This document shows positions 1-13,100 of a stretch of DNA of 64,000 nt, piece after piece. A program made the translations under genes and the position numbers. Where the stretch lies: NCBI RefSeq assembly GCF_023343835.1, contig NC_064437.1, forward strand, positions 41,937,967-42,001,966, given 5' to 3'. Numbering within the stretch: the first letter of the stretch is position 1; each line of letters opens with the position of its first letter. Below the pieces are notes generated by a model. The model did not search any database. It was not told the DNA's origin and saw only the letters and a list, made by a program, of their open reading frames with translations. Source of the DNA: Lagopus muta (Eukaryota > Chordata > Aves > Galliformes > Phasianidae).

Positions 1-3000
1 TCCAAACACGCCAACGGATTTACATCCTCACTGCCTGAGGAATAAATAAGGGGGTGGATGGGGGATTTCTTAATACTATAAATGAAAACAAGCCCGATGG
101 AGGAAAAGCTCAATTTGCAGAGCTGACCCCGCACACACCGTGCCACCTCCTAATGCCCCTTGAGGGAATAGTATCACTCAACTAAGTACCCTCTGCCTTC
201 CCAAATCAAATTAGACCTCAACAAGGAGAGCACACTGCTAACATTTAACCTCGAGTCCTGCACCTCAGCGCGAAGGCACTGGAGATGTGCTGAGCCTGCA
301 CAGCAGGAAAATACTTGCACATCAAACAACAATGAATGACGGGCAAACACGCTCCTCCAAACATCAGTCCCCAACCACAGCAATCCAGCAGAGTCAGAGT
401 GGCACATTAACAGGAGGGCTACTTCTGCACGTTTTCCCCCTTTGCCTCAGCTTGTGAAGCAGATACGACCAAAACACTGGGGAAATAAATGCAAAGGATT
501 CCTGGAAGAAGTATGCATTTGGGCATTTGTCAAGCAGCTCTCCTGGAGCGCAGCGGCACCTTTGTGTGCAAACTCAGAAACAGCAGCAATAAATCATGGC
601 ACTGCCCCGCGCTGGGACGGCTGCGCCACGCTTCGGCTCCGCTGCCAGAGAGCAGAGCTGCCAATGCGAGCTCGTGCCTTCACGTCACCTGTCATGGGCT
701 CAACAAGAGTGAGAAGCATTAACGGCAGCGGGAGGACAGAAGGAACGCAGGTGATGGGAGGAAGGCCAAGGTACTTAAAACTTCCTCCACGTAATCCCTG
801 GCTTGTGCTCGCGCTGCCTGGCCTGGGTTCTGCGCTGCCGTCAGGGTTATTGATCGCTGTAAAGCTTTACGTTGTCTCCAGCAGTCAGCCAAAAATGACC
901 CATCCGGAATTGATAACGAGCCCGTGCTGCCCTGCTGAGAGCTCACAAACACCGAGGGAGTGAAAATTCACCACAATGCCAATGCCTTACAATTAAAAAC
1001 TCCCAGCAAAGAGCAGCATTAGCGCAGAAGAAGATGCAGAGGTGCACACACACACCTGCTCTGTGGGGAGAAGTTGGCTTTGCTGGAGCTCCAGGCTGGG
1101 AAGCAGTGCCCCAGGGCAGGGGCACAATGGCTCAGCAGTACAAAACTGCCCGCAGTGGATCAGCCCTGCAGGCGAGCGATGTGTGCACTGTTGTCTGCCT
1201 GAGGCCCGCTGGCAGGAAGAGTCATGTGCCCTGCTCTCCTTGGCTGGGTTAGAAATGTGAAAGACCAGGTGAAGTCATCCACTCCAGCAAACCCTCTGCC
1301 TGCTGGAGCCCCTCCTCTGTCACAGCTGCTTCCCGCTCACAGACACAACCCAGTGCTGGGAAACTGCTGGTAGATCAGGGACCTGCGGGGTCAGCATGTC
1401 TGGTTTCGTGCACTTCTGCTAAGAGCTCTGCCGGCCAACCTAACAGCCTCCATCTCCAGAAGCTGCTCCTCCCTCTTCATCCCAAGAAATGCAGCAAACC
1501 CTTCCAGCAGAGGCGCTCCAAGTCCCCCAGACAAACCTGAACCAAATCCTCTGCGGGCTCACAGAGGATGAAACCTAACTGGGCAAGCTGTCAAGATCTG
1601 GGAAGCTTGTTCAATTAATGGATTTTTTCCTCTTCTATTTTCACTTTCAAAACATGTTTTCTGCGACACTTTGGTGCCAAGAAAGAAACATCTGATTCCT
1701 GTGTTATTCACTGCAGACACCACTATGCCAATAACTATCTGCCAGGGGTTTAATTGCACTTGGAGGCTCACCAGCAGCAACACAAGACAAACACCAGAAG
1801 CAGGTAGGCAGCACCCATCCATAGCAGTGTCTCACCACAAAGCGCCCACCTCCTGCTGACACTGGTCAGGGCTCCCTTCCTGTGGCTCTTTACACTGTTT
1901 GGGCATCCAAAGCCTCTCTTCCCTTACAAGAAAGAAAGCATCCAGACTTCAGGAGGGAGGCAAGCCACTCACAGAAGACCTGGCAGCCTGTCTTGGGGGA
2001 GCGCAGCAGGCCTGTGCTGGAAGCAGAGCACTAACTCCCTTACCATTAGCATTCAGCCTGTCTCGTCCAGTCATTTATATTCTCTTGCTCTGCAGCAAAG
2101 CAACACAAGACCTGAAATTGCAGACAAGTGATCGGCACCCAGGGTTAGCGCGAGCCCTGTGCAAGACAAGAGTCAGTGGTGACAAAGGAGAAGCCCTCCT
2201 GCTTAAATCACCCATTCTGCCCCTTGGACAGCAGTCACACATAAACCAATTCTACCTGGAAAAGTACCACTCATGTCAGAGCGAGCGATGCACAGAATGC
2301 AGGGCGTTCTTGGCATGCATGACAGGCGATTTCTTACTTATATTTTTATTTTGCTGAGCCAGAGTAAATGCCACCTAAATGCCACAGAGCTTTTGGTACA
2401 TAAGCAAATGCCATTTTATGGGTGTTTTGCATCTATCTTACATGGTGATCATAAAGCAACAAGCTCAGAAAGGGCCAAGGGAGGTCATGGCCTCACTGTC
2501 CTCTACATCCCTGAGGCAGGAGGAGCTCATTGCTGGGTTCTGTCTGCACAGGAAACAGGGAAGGAGGGTACATGCAGGCTTGCCTTCTTCCCAGTAGAGC
2601 TATGTGGAGCCACATCCAGTCTTTGTTCAGTAGAGACTGTCTGGTTCGTCCTGCATGAGCAGAACCCAGAGATGCTTCTGTCACACTGCAAAGCTTTTGC
2701 TTTAGCACAGGGTTTTGGGTCATTTCCCCTCCTTGCTGCAAATCCATGAAAATTCATGCATTTGAGGAAAGCAAGCCCTAGTTGCTATGGTGAAAGGCAT
2801 TCTGCAAACTAAGAAACAAACACAAGTGGGACATTTGGAGGTTACTGCATCCTCGCACATCTTTCTGACAAGAATAAAACACCCCAGCAAATTAAAGGCT
2901 CTGCTAACTTCCAATGTGAGGGATTCACGGTACAACTGGTTTAAGGAATTAACGATCAATCCCTGCATCTCTCCAAAGCAGCCTCACCCCTGTGGCACCC

Positions 3001-6000
3001 AGCACTCCCCATTAAAAACAGCTGCTGCAGGTGCTGTAGGACCTGGGCTTTGGCTTTGCTGCAGCGATGCTAAGAGGCTTGCAAAACACCTGGGAACACC
3101 GGGACAAGGACCTGTCAATGTGACCTCCCAGATCTGTTCACAGTCACTGAGAGGAGGAGCCTGGACACAGAGCAAGCCCATTAAGTCAGGCAGACCAGGA
3201 GATTAGCCAGCAGAAGGGCCAGGGTGCCTCTGTGATGAGCTCCCCACTTTCAATGCACTCTTTCTTTTCCAGCACTAAACACAGCCCACATGTAGGAAGA
3301 CGTTTTCACAGTGACCCAACTACATCTCCTTTTCCTCCCAGAATCATGCATACATTGGCTGCCCGTCTCTCCCTCGATAGCAGCACGATCAGAACTGAAG
3401 GCAGAGATCTCCCCTCTGCAGAGCACACACTTGCTCCAGTTCTCAGAGCTGTGCTGGGCACATACTCTCATCTCACCACGGAGGACCACCAGATCATTTT
3501 TTCTGCACACTAGGAAGACTTGATCACGCCTAATGTGGGTCTTCTGATTTAAAAACTACGATGGGAAAAAGTCCATCCAACTCCCCAAGGAAAGCTGCAG
3601 AGATGCAGTCTAGGTGCCAGAGGCTGCAGAACATAAGCAGCACTCGTCAGTCCACAGGAGAACTGGCAGCAGTGACTGTGCAGAGGCAGATGTTCTCTGC
3701 TTAACAGCTTGCTGGGCTTAGGGTATTTTCAGGGTACAGGGAGGACTTCAAGGCCAAGATTCTGCTTTCATGTGGTGCTGCATCAAACATCTTAAACTGA
3801 ACTGCTGCAATACCACAGCTGCTGCACTACTCCTGTCCAGCAAGACAGAAGTAGCAACAGAGAACACCACCAGGTCTGCATGCAACCCACCAGCACTGGT
3901 CTGTCACTGAATAAAAACCCCAAGTGACAGAGGACACAGCCCCGTAATTTAATGCCCTTAAATTCTGGAGCCAGGTTGGGTCACGCCTTGTCTGTCCCAG
4001 CAGCACGTGCTTCTATACTGATGGACCCAGCTCCAGGCCTGGCACATCAGCTCAGTGCCTGCCAAAGCTTTGCTCCACAGCACCTGCAGAGCTGCTCTCT
4101 CAGTCTGTAATCTCGTAAGCCATTAAGGCAGGGTTCACTCCTTTCCTTGCTCAAAATGTGCTTACCTTTTGTCCACACACAGCACAGGCCACCCTTTTAT
4201 ATCCCAAACCTCAAGATACAATCCTTCAGTTCTAACACTGTGTGAGTTCAGATGGCTCTCTTCCTACCGCAAGCCTTTTTGAAGGATCCTGGAACATTGT
4301 GGCTGTATCTTCACGTTCCTTTGCATTCCTATTTATTCACCACAGCCTTAGCATTTTCACAGGGGAAAATAAATAAATGACCAAGTAAATAATAAATAAA
4401 AGCCTGAAGGCAGCCAAGCCCTGGCTCCGGAGATGCACGCAGCTGCCCCGGCTGCCTCAGTGCCAGCACTGCGCCAGCTGCGACGCCGGGCACACAGCCA
4501 CCCTGCAGGGCAGGGGGGGAGGAGGAGGAGGCAGCACAAAGGGGCTGCCAAGCTGGCATCTCCCCGCTGTGCCCAGCCTGACCTTACTCACATGGGAGAT
4601 GCTGGAGCAGGATTGCGGTCTGTGACTTGGACGTGTGAGGAGCTGGCACACCAACCTCCCTGGAAGCAATACGTACTGCTCTGTATGAAATGCTTCATAA
4701 AGCAGCCCTGTTCCTTGGGACTCAGCTAGACAAGAACAAAGCCAAAGCGTCTCGCACCTTCATGGGAGGCACAAATCACTCACACGCTTCCACTGGGCTT
4801 TCTGCACCAAGCAAATCAAGGAACCTTTTGCACAAATATTCTTCAAGACAGAGGGAATTTAAACTCCTCAATGTAACTCATCCTACAGGATCTATTTTCT
4901 GAGCAGTGTGGGAAGGCACCGGCCTGCACAATGATTTATTAGCACAAACAGGAGTGTGTGTTTAACTCTGTGGAATGGGGAGAACAAAGGATTATTCAAT
5001 AAAATTCTGATGAGTTCTGCCAAAAGCAAAATACCAGCTGGAGCCCGGGGTAGCGCAGGCAGCCTATCGGCAAACACTGCTGCCATCTGCACGCAGGCAT
5101 CAGCTGCAGCCCTGGGGAGTGGCAGAACTGGGCCATCCTCACCTCGCTGTGCACCATTACCTGCAGGTCCCGCCCTCTGCTAAGCCAAGCCCGTGCCTGG
5201 CAGTGCCACAGCCACAGCCGGGCAAGGAGGCGGCCCAGCATGACGACTTGACACCGCGCTCACCGATGCCCTTCGTTTAGACCCTGCTGCAGGAGCTAAC
5301 AGCCGCTTCGCGAGAGGGCAACCTCGCTGAGCAGCAGATAAATAATGTATATAAAAGAGGACGTGGTGCAGTTCTGCAAGGTCATGCAGGAGCACACTGG
5401 TGGCCGGCTGGGGCCGGGCTCCTCGGGTAAGAAGCCTGCAGCTATTTATGACTCATGTAATTAATTAATGCCAACGGGTGCTATGCTGCAGGCACGTGGG
5501 AGACCAAAGGGAAATACAAAGCGAGTAGGTTAGGAAATGTAGTGGAGGTGGGGGAGAAGGATGACATTTCTTGCAGGAAGGCACGCTTTGAAGTGATCAT
5601 CAACAGTCCAAACAGCCAGCAGCTCTTTGGGCTACATCCGTACAGAATCAATTAGGGGTTTTAAAAGTGCCTCAGCTCTGATTTCAGAGAGCAGCCAAAT
5701 AAAAATGGCATTTGAGACAGGGCCGGGGCATTTCTAAGCATCGTGCACCACGAGACCCACGGCCCCACAGTGCAACCCACGAGTGTTGCAAAAATCAAGT
5801 GAGCAGCGTAATGCCTTTCAAACTATGCATGTTTTTGGATGAGGAACATTAACGAAGAAGGGCAGCTGAATTTTACATCTCTCTGAAGTCTAAGGACATG
5901 ATCAGCAAATGCAAAAAGGACTGATGGGCAAAGCAAAAAGCAGACGCTCCCTGGAAACGGAGTCCCTCCAGGCACTTGGGGCTGCTACCTGCCTTCTCCA

Positions 6001-7088
6001 GAGCCAGCTCAGGTGCTGGGGAGCTGAAAAAGGGGCCACATCCATCAGTGGCCCGTTCCGCCACGCAGCCCTGAGGTCTCACAGCAAGCGCTCCACACGT
6101 GGCAGTGCTGAGTCATGACACCGTGCTCGCACAGCCGGCGAGAGCTTAACCTAATTTTGTCCCTTTGTTTGTCCTCTGCGCAGAGGAGATCAATCAGCTC
6201 TGCTCTCTGTCTTCACATCCCATGCAGCCAGTACCTAATGCATTGCACAGCAGAACTGCAAACACAAAACACACCTCTTCTGTCCCCTGATGCCCACAGT
6301 CCTTTCGAGCTGTCCATTTCGCATCTGATCTGCATCCTTGCTCACGTCTCTCCGCTGCCAATTTGTGACCAGAACATCTATCATTTCACGATGTGAATGC
6401 ACGTATTCATGCGCTCTCCTGCCTCCCTCTTATCATAACAAATCAGCTCACACAATGAGGATTTAAATTGGCTTATAACCCAGCGCTGATCCCCTTCTCC
6501 AGGCTTGTCTTTTCTCCCTGGACACTCACGGTGTGTGAGCACCGCACATCAGCCCAGCGTTGCCACCTCTGCAGCCTGGGGAATCTCGCTTCCTGCCCTC
6601 CCATCAACACTAAATCTGACTCTGACCCCCACTAACCACTGGTTTTCTGGAGCAGAACCATGCAAACTAATAGCAGAGATTTAACAAACAAAAAGAGCAT
6701 GTGAAATGGCAGTTTTAGCGGCATAAAAACAAGCATGAGGGAGTGAAACAAGAGCAACAAAGTCTGCCTTTCTGGTGGGCTGCAAACCAACAGGAGTCTA
6801 AGTCTCTAGGGTAAGATATGAGCAAAGTGAACGACAACACCAACACCCACTTAGCATTCATGTGACGTATTCCTGATCTGAGCTCACCAGCTTTGAGAAC
6901 GCTTCTGTTAAATACTGTACTGCTCCCAACTAGGAGTGATCTAGATTGTTTATTTCATAAACAGATGCCCCCTGCTCTGGGAAATCCCATAAGCCAAAGC
7001 CAAAGACAGTTTTGAAGAGGTGCTTCAACCTCTTCTGGATATCTAATATCAGCAGCTGGCTCCATTTCTCTAATTGTTTCATACTGAC
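1..7088. other. Left region, probably the last ASCC1 intron
   Basis: No exon recognised on either strand. The terminal ASCC1 exon (human protein continues LFENFYFG) was looked for in minus frames and not found. Possible regulatory motifs: an AP-1 site TGACTCA at 5449-5455 beside TTAATTAATT, a TATA-like TATATAAAAG at 5348-5357, and a MAF/NRF2-type TGCTGAGTCA at 6106-6115. Confidence 0.5.
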
Positions 7089-7168
7089 CTTGAGGATGTT
7101 TCGCCCATTAAACGACTCCCTCTCCTTGAAGGATGATTTACCAGTCACTGTGTTGCTTCGCTCTTCAG
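7089..7168 (-). CDS. ASCC1: ASCC1 coding exon 8
   Basis: 80 nt between acceptor TTTCCAG and donor GTCAGT. Encodes residues 290-316 and ends FKERESFNGRNILK at phase 0. The terminal exon that should follow was not found to the left. Confidence 0.9.
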
Positions 7169-10100
7169 CTGGAAAGAGAAAAGCCACCACCAGAACGAGC
7201 TTCAGATAGGAGAACGGTGTTCACCCCCCAATCCTCCCCTCCCCAAAGTCAGCTGCCAGCTGATAAACCATCCTCACACAGCTCTTCATGCAAAAACACT
7301 GCCACTTTGATCTTAAAGATATCCGTGCTGACTGTGCAGGGATCAGTGCTTCCACCAGGATTACCTGCAACACCTGGCGGAAAGACCCTGCACACAGCTG
7401 GTGTTGAGGTGATTCTGGAGGGCACCTGCTGTGGGGAGCATCCCTGCATACCATCTACGTGTGTGTATGTGAGGCAAGGAAGCAGCCACCCACAGAGACG
7501 TGGAGAACAGCGATCCAGGCCTTCAGTGAGTGCCAAATGTCTCCATCTCAGATCTATCTCCCCAGAGGATGTCTGAAGTTTTATATAATCCCTAAGTACA
7601 TAATCTGCTCTTTCTAAGGGACCTTTGCCACACTCACTGAATACATTCAATATTTCTTCCACATCTCCAGCATTGACTACGAGTTCCCACTCACAACCAA
7701 CAATGCCAATCAGATCCCGTATCGAACATAAAGTGATTTCTATGGCTGCCTGGGTAAAGCTCTCCTCATTGTCTCTGAATGCCTCACATGCCTGATAGAG
7801 CAGTTCAGCACACAGACTGGATGCTACTGCCAGCAGGCCCCCCCTCCAAAGGGCACGATTCCTGTGAGTGCTGCTGGCCAAGAGTGGGTCTGAAATTGTG
7901 AGAAGAACCTTAGAAAGGACCCAGAAAGTACTCAAAGCACGTCTGCCTCCTCCAGCTCTGCTGGCTGACTTTTTCAGTTTTTCTTGGGTTTTATTTAGCA
8001 ACATCCCCCATACAATCTTCAAGGCACTTTTAAGATTAAAATAAGCACAAAAATAATTTTAAAAAAAAAGCAACCCAACACAAAAAGTGTGAAAGTCAAC
8101 AGTTACTGACCAAAATACCTCCTGTTCAGTGGTATTGTGTTACATGGACATGAGGAAATGGATTCTGACTGAAAGAGGGGAGATTTAGACCGGATATAAA
8201 TAAAAAGTGTTTTACAATAAGGGTGGTGAGGCACTGGCACAGGCTGCCCAGAGAGGCTGCATCCCTACAGACACCCAAGATCAGGCTGGAACAGGGCTCA
8301 GAGCTCTTGATGGAGCTGTGGGTGGTCCTGTTCACTGCAGAGCAGTTGGGCCAGACGGTCTTTCAGGGACCCTTCCAACTCTAGTGATTCAATGCATTTA
8401 CCAGTAAATAACAAGAATACTCACCACCGCTTGGGTCTTCCCTGAATAGCGTGTTCATGACAGTAGCGTGCAGTTTCACCCTATCCCATTCCCTAAGCAT
8501 CAAACCTGAGGCCACGAACCTCTCCACCAGCTGATCAGCTATCATCTGCAGCCTGGGAAGGCAAAAGGAGAAAGAACGGAGCAAAGTAAGCCCACAAGAA
8601 ATTGCTGCACTGTCAGCGCTTCGCTCTTCTGCCAGGAAGGACAGCATGTGTGAAATGAGTTCTCCGCATTCACTCAGGAAAAGAGAGCAGGGGAAGCAAA
8701 CAGAGCCATCAGAATTCAGTTATCCTGCAAAAAGTTCTGGCTTGTTTTACAAGGCTTCCTCTGTCCTTCCTCCACTCACACGGCTTCTGCTGCACACAAT
8801 CCACAAAGCGGGGCAGATTTAGCATAGCAAAGAGTTTGCTGCCAACGCCCAAACCTGCGTTCCCTGGGGCATTCAGGCACTTGGGCCCCACAGGACCCAC
8901 TCAGCACAGGGCCCACAGCAGCCACAGGGCCCACAGCAGCAGGCTGGAGCTGAGAAAGGCTTGGCTGGCCCCAGGGCTTGGGGTGGCCACGCTCCAGCTG
9001 CCAGCTCCTACACCACCTGCTTGCACCTCGCCCCCAGTGGGCTGCCGGCAGCCACGTGGCAATTCCTAGACTCTCCAACTTCCGACTGTCATGGTTTTCT
9101 GCTATTTTCTGGCTTTACATCAGTGATTTTTAAAATTAGCAATGACAAAGATTAAATGAATATCATTACGGACAATACTAAAACAAATTAAAAGAGAATA
9201 GCTCGAGTGAAAATGGGGCTTTATTGCATTATAAAGTTAATCAAGGAAATAAAACAAATTAGAATGAATTATAATGGAAATTATTTGCCGTGCGGGAGGC
9301 ATCAGAGCATGATCTCTCTCTCATTCTGAGCCATTCTATGTGCAGAAGGGCTTGCCATCCCCTAATGCTGTCTGCAGTTATGCAAGCTAAGTCGGGTAAA
9401 TCAAATCTCCTGCTTTATGGCTTAAGCTGATCAAGATCATCCAAAGATCAGGAAGGAACTCCACCTCCAGCCACTCCAGGAGCCACACACAGCCAGCAGA
9501 ACGTCTCACAGGAGGCAGGAAGGCACACACCTCTTACATGGGCTGCAGCAGTCTGAGCCAGCACAGCACAGCACAGCGCAGCATGGCACAGCACACGGCT
9601 GCTGTGACCCTCCAGCATTGGCCTTACAGCTGAAAAACTGCTCCCAGCCTGCTTTGCTCATGTCTCTGAGCAAAAAGCAGCAGGTTTAAGCAGGCAAGAG
9701 AGACAAGTGCCAATTCATTCTGCTGGGGGAGATGCATCAATTCACAGGTGAGGGCAGGACCCACCTGGATGAGGAAAAAACATTACAATCACACAGCCCT
9801 CTCTGAGCCTATTTCCAAGCAAAAGCAGCAGCGTTGCAAAACAGAAGCTTGGCAGCCTCCAGTTGACGTGCAAAGCACAAGGTTTGGGTTAGGCCAAAGC
9901 CTCAGCTAGGGACTTTCGTGAAGGACAGAGGGAGGCACTATCTCAGCAGCAAGCCCCTTTCTCAGGAAACATCTCTGTTTGCAATGGCAGGCAGATTGGA
10001 AGGTCTCATTTCTCTCCCCAGCCCAAGCAGCTCTGCCAGCCCATCCACATATTGTTCCAGCACAATGGTTAAAAGGCTCCTCAGCAGAACAGGCAGCACT

Positions 10101-13100
10101 GGCACCCGAGGCAAGCTGCAGGATCAGTCCCCAGCCATCCAAGCAGTGCCCAGCCATGGGCAGACACTCCTGCACCATATTACGCTCCCACCTGTCTGGT
10201 CACAGACACGCACAGAAGCGCAAGCAGACTTGTGAGCACCACACGTAAGGGGTGATCTGGAGACTCAGAAGAAAAGGGGTCTACAGCTCAGTGAGCTGAT
10301 ACATAATGACTTCTACAGCACTGAATGAAGGGCACTTCGGTCATCCAGCATTTACCTCATATTTCTGAGTGCTCCCTCATTTCCTCCCCCTGGCTGATAC
10401 AGATTGCCCTGGTTCTCCACCCTCCCCCTCTGCTTTATCTCACTTCTGTCAGGGTAGGACAGACTTCAAAGTGGAAGACTAGAAAATGGGAAAAGAAGAT
10501 TTGGGTTCTTACCCAATCTCAGCAATTGTTACACTTCCATTTCCCCCAACCATTTTCTTATCTCACATCCGATCTCTTACTTCAACAGAGCAAACAAAGT
10601 GTGTTTTTCCCTGGGGCATTTAGCATGGGGCCCTCGGGGAAAGAAGATGCTAGAACACATCCCCCCCTCCTTGAACAGGTTCCTGCTGGCACCTTCCTCC
10701 TCCAGCTGTGCTGTTCACCCCCTGCAAGCTCCTGCTGTCCTCCAGCAAGGGGATCAGACAGCAAGGGCAGCACCGCTGGAAAAAGATCAAGCTAAAGAAG
10801 AGAAAGCCAACACTCAAGAAGAGAAGGCTAAAGTTCTCCTGGCTGCTCCTCTGCCTCCTTCCCAACCACCTCACATGAGCAGTTCAGAAAGATGGTGGCT
10901 CTTGCATCTCCCCAGTCTTTGAGAAAGCACTTAGAGATTACGCTGCTGTTGGTGAGGCACTTGTCAAAAATGAGATGGAGGAAAGCTGTCCAGCCACCAC
11001 TGCATCCTGGACAGCACTGTGGCAGAGCCTTCAGCTGAAGCCACATCAGAGCATTGAACAGCACAAACGCACCAACCTGGCTTTGACACTTCACACCAGA
11101 GGTCAGAAGACAGGTGTTTCACACCCAGCGTGCGTTTCAGGCTACTCAGGGACACAAAAAACAACTGTGACCAAGCTGCATTTTTGTAAGGACTTTTTTG
11201 TGTAACTGGCTTTTAAGAATAATGAAATGCTGCAGAATAAAATCCAGATTCACCTGGTCCATCCATTGGAAACCAGGCAGCAGAGGCCAAGTTGTCCTTG
11301 TTTTAAGTTACCTGGGGAGCACCTCCTTGCCTATCTCATCACTGCCTGAGCCACAGCACCATTACTCACTCCAACAGACTGTTACAGAAACAAATGACAT
11401 CCTTCACCACAGCACCACGGACTGATTCAAAGACCAAACACATCACTGCCTTAACTGGTTTAGGAAGCAAGAATGACTTAATCTTCCCAACTGCCAGCCC
11501 ATGGACCGCGAGCAGCACCCGCAGACTTTGGACAGCAGAGGTTTCTCCTGCTGCTGCTCAGCGCTGCCTGCATTCTGGGGGCTGAAGGAGAAGGAACTCA
11601 CTTGTCTGAGCCATCCTTCATGTGAACTTTGGCATAAAGGACATCCATCATGGCAGGGTCGTCGTTCATGTACTCCACCCCAGTCACCTCCACGCTCAGA
11701 GGCTTGCCTCCCGTAATTTGGCTAAAATGGAAGAAAAAGCAAAACGTCACACTGCTTTAGAAATGCAGCATGTAGCATTCCTCCTGACTAATTTCTAAAG
11801 CTCGAAAAGCTACAGTTGCTATTGTCTCATCATCTCAAAAAATACCACAAAAACATTTAAATTTGAATTCATACATTCACTGTTTCAGACATACACTAAG
11901 TCAACTTGTCAGTACTCACAGGCCATCTCAAAGCAGAAATCTCTATTTACTTTTTACAAAAGCTATCAGCAGTCAAATGGTGTAGCTCCTCATTCCAGAG
12001 AAGCTGCTGCCTTCCCCACAAAGAGAGCGACTGTGACACAAAGCCTCCAGTTCATTGATTTTCACTGGCAAAAGCACTTGATGCAGAAGGCAGTTTTAAG
12101 TACATTTCAACATCCACTTACAAATGCTGGGAGTACATAGAACTGCTTTAAAAACCGTCACCAGCTACTCTGGCAGGAATGCGAAACCTAAAACGCGTGA
12201 GGATGTAATATGCACTCCCACACCCAGCAGCACACCGTGAAGCCTATCTGCTCCCAAACACACCACCTCCTTGCTCTCCAGGAGCACATCACAGGAGGCG
12301 TGTGCTGCAGCAAGAGCTCCCAGGAGCAAGTGCCTCCACCTCTATCAGCGCCGAGGTCTTGTGGGCAGTGCAGGGCAGGCAGAAGTAATGACCACAAGTT
12401 AAGTGGGAGTGTGACTTTGCTCTAACCTTGCTTGCTTTTGTGCAGCCTGCCTAAGAGGTTCCCAGTAAGACTTACCAGGTGGAACAGGAGAGTGCAATTC
12501 CCTCTCCCAGTATGATTACTGGGAGGAAAACAGCACAAGTAAGACTACAAACACTTGAGGCCACATACCCAAAAATTGTAAAAAGAGGGCACACTGACTT
12601 CCAGACAGTATTGCTTGCATTTAGTAAAAATAAATGAATGCTAATGAAGGTTCATATGGGTGGAAGGGAGCCTAAATTGATTTTAAAGGCCTATTTATTT
12701 GGCTATGGCAGGGGAAATACCTGTCAACACAGTCAAGTGTTGACTCCTCCTCCAAAGGCAGTGGAGAGTCAAGATTTTCTCCGTCTCAGCTCAATCCACT
12801 CCTGAGGAGGGTGGCACTCTTCAACTGCTGTGGGCAGCTCCTTCACCTGAAAATACTTCTGCATTTCCGGTCAGCAGCTGAAAAAAGGGAGCCTTCCTTT
12901 TAGAGGAGGTAAGAATTTTGGCCATGCACTGATTCCCACAGGTGTCAGCTAGCACAGTGTGGCTAATTCTTCACGCACCAAAGTTGAAAATAAAGAAATA
13001 CAAATAAGGAATCCATGCCCTCCGTGCAAAAGTATTGCAAAAATAAATAAATAAATACGGACAGCAGCCCCTCAGGCCATCTCCAATTTCTAAGCCGTAC

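Noticed and set aside
5820-5840. Possible terminal ASCC1 exon beginning TTTGAAAGG on the minus strand
   Set aside because: The translation after the first two residues does not resemble the conserved ASCC1 C-terminus.
9555-9597. CRISPR-like repetitiveness
   Set aside because: A short degenerate pentamer repeat without spacers, in a vertebrate intron.
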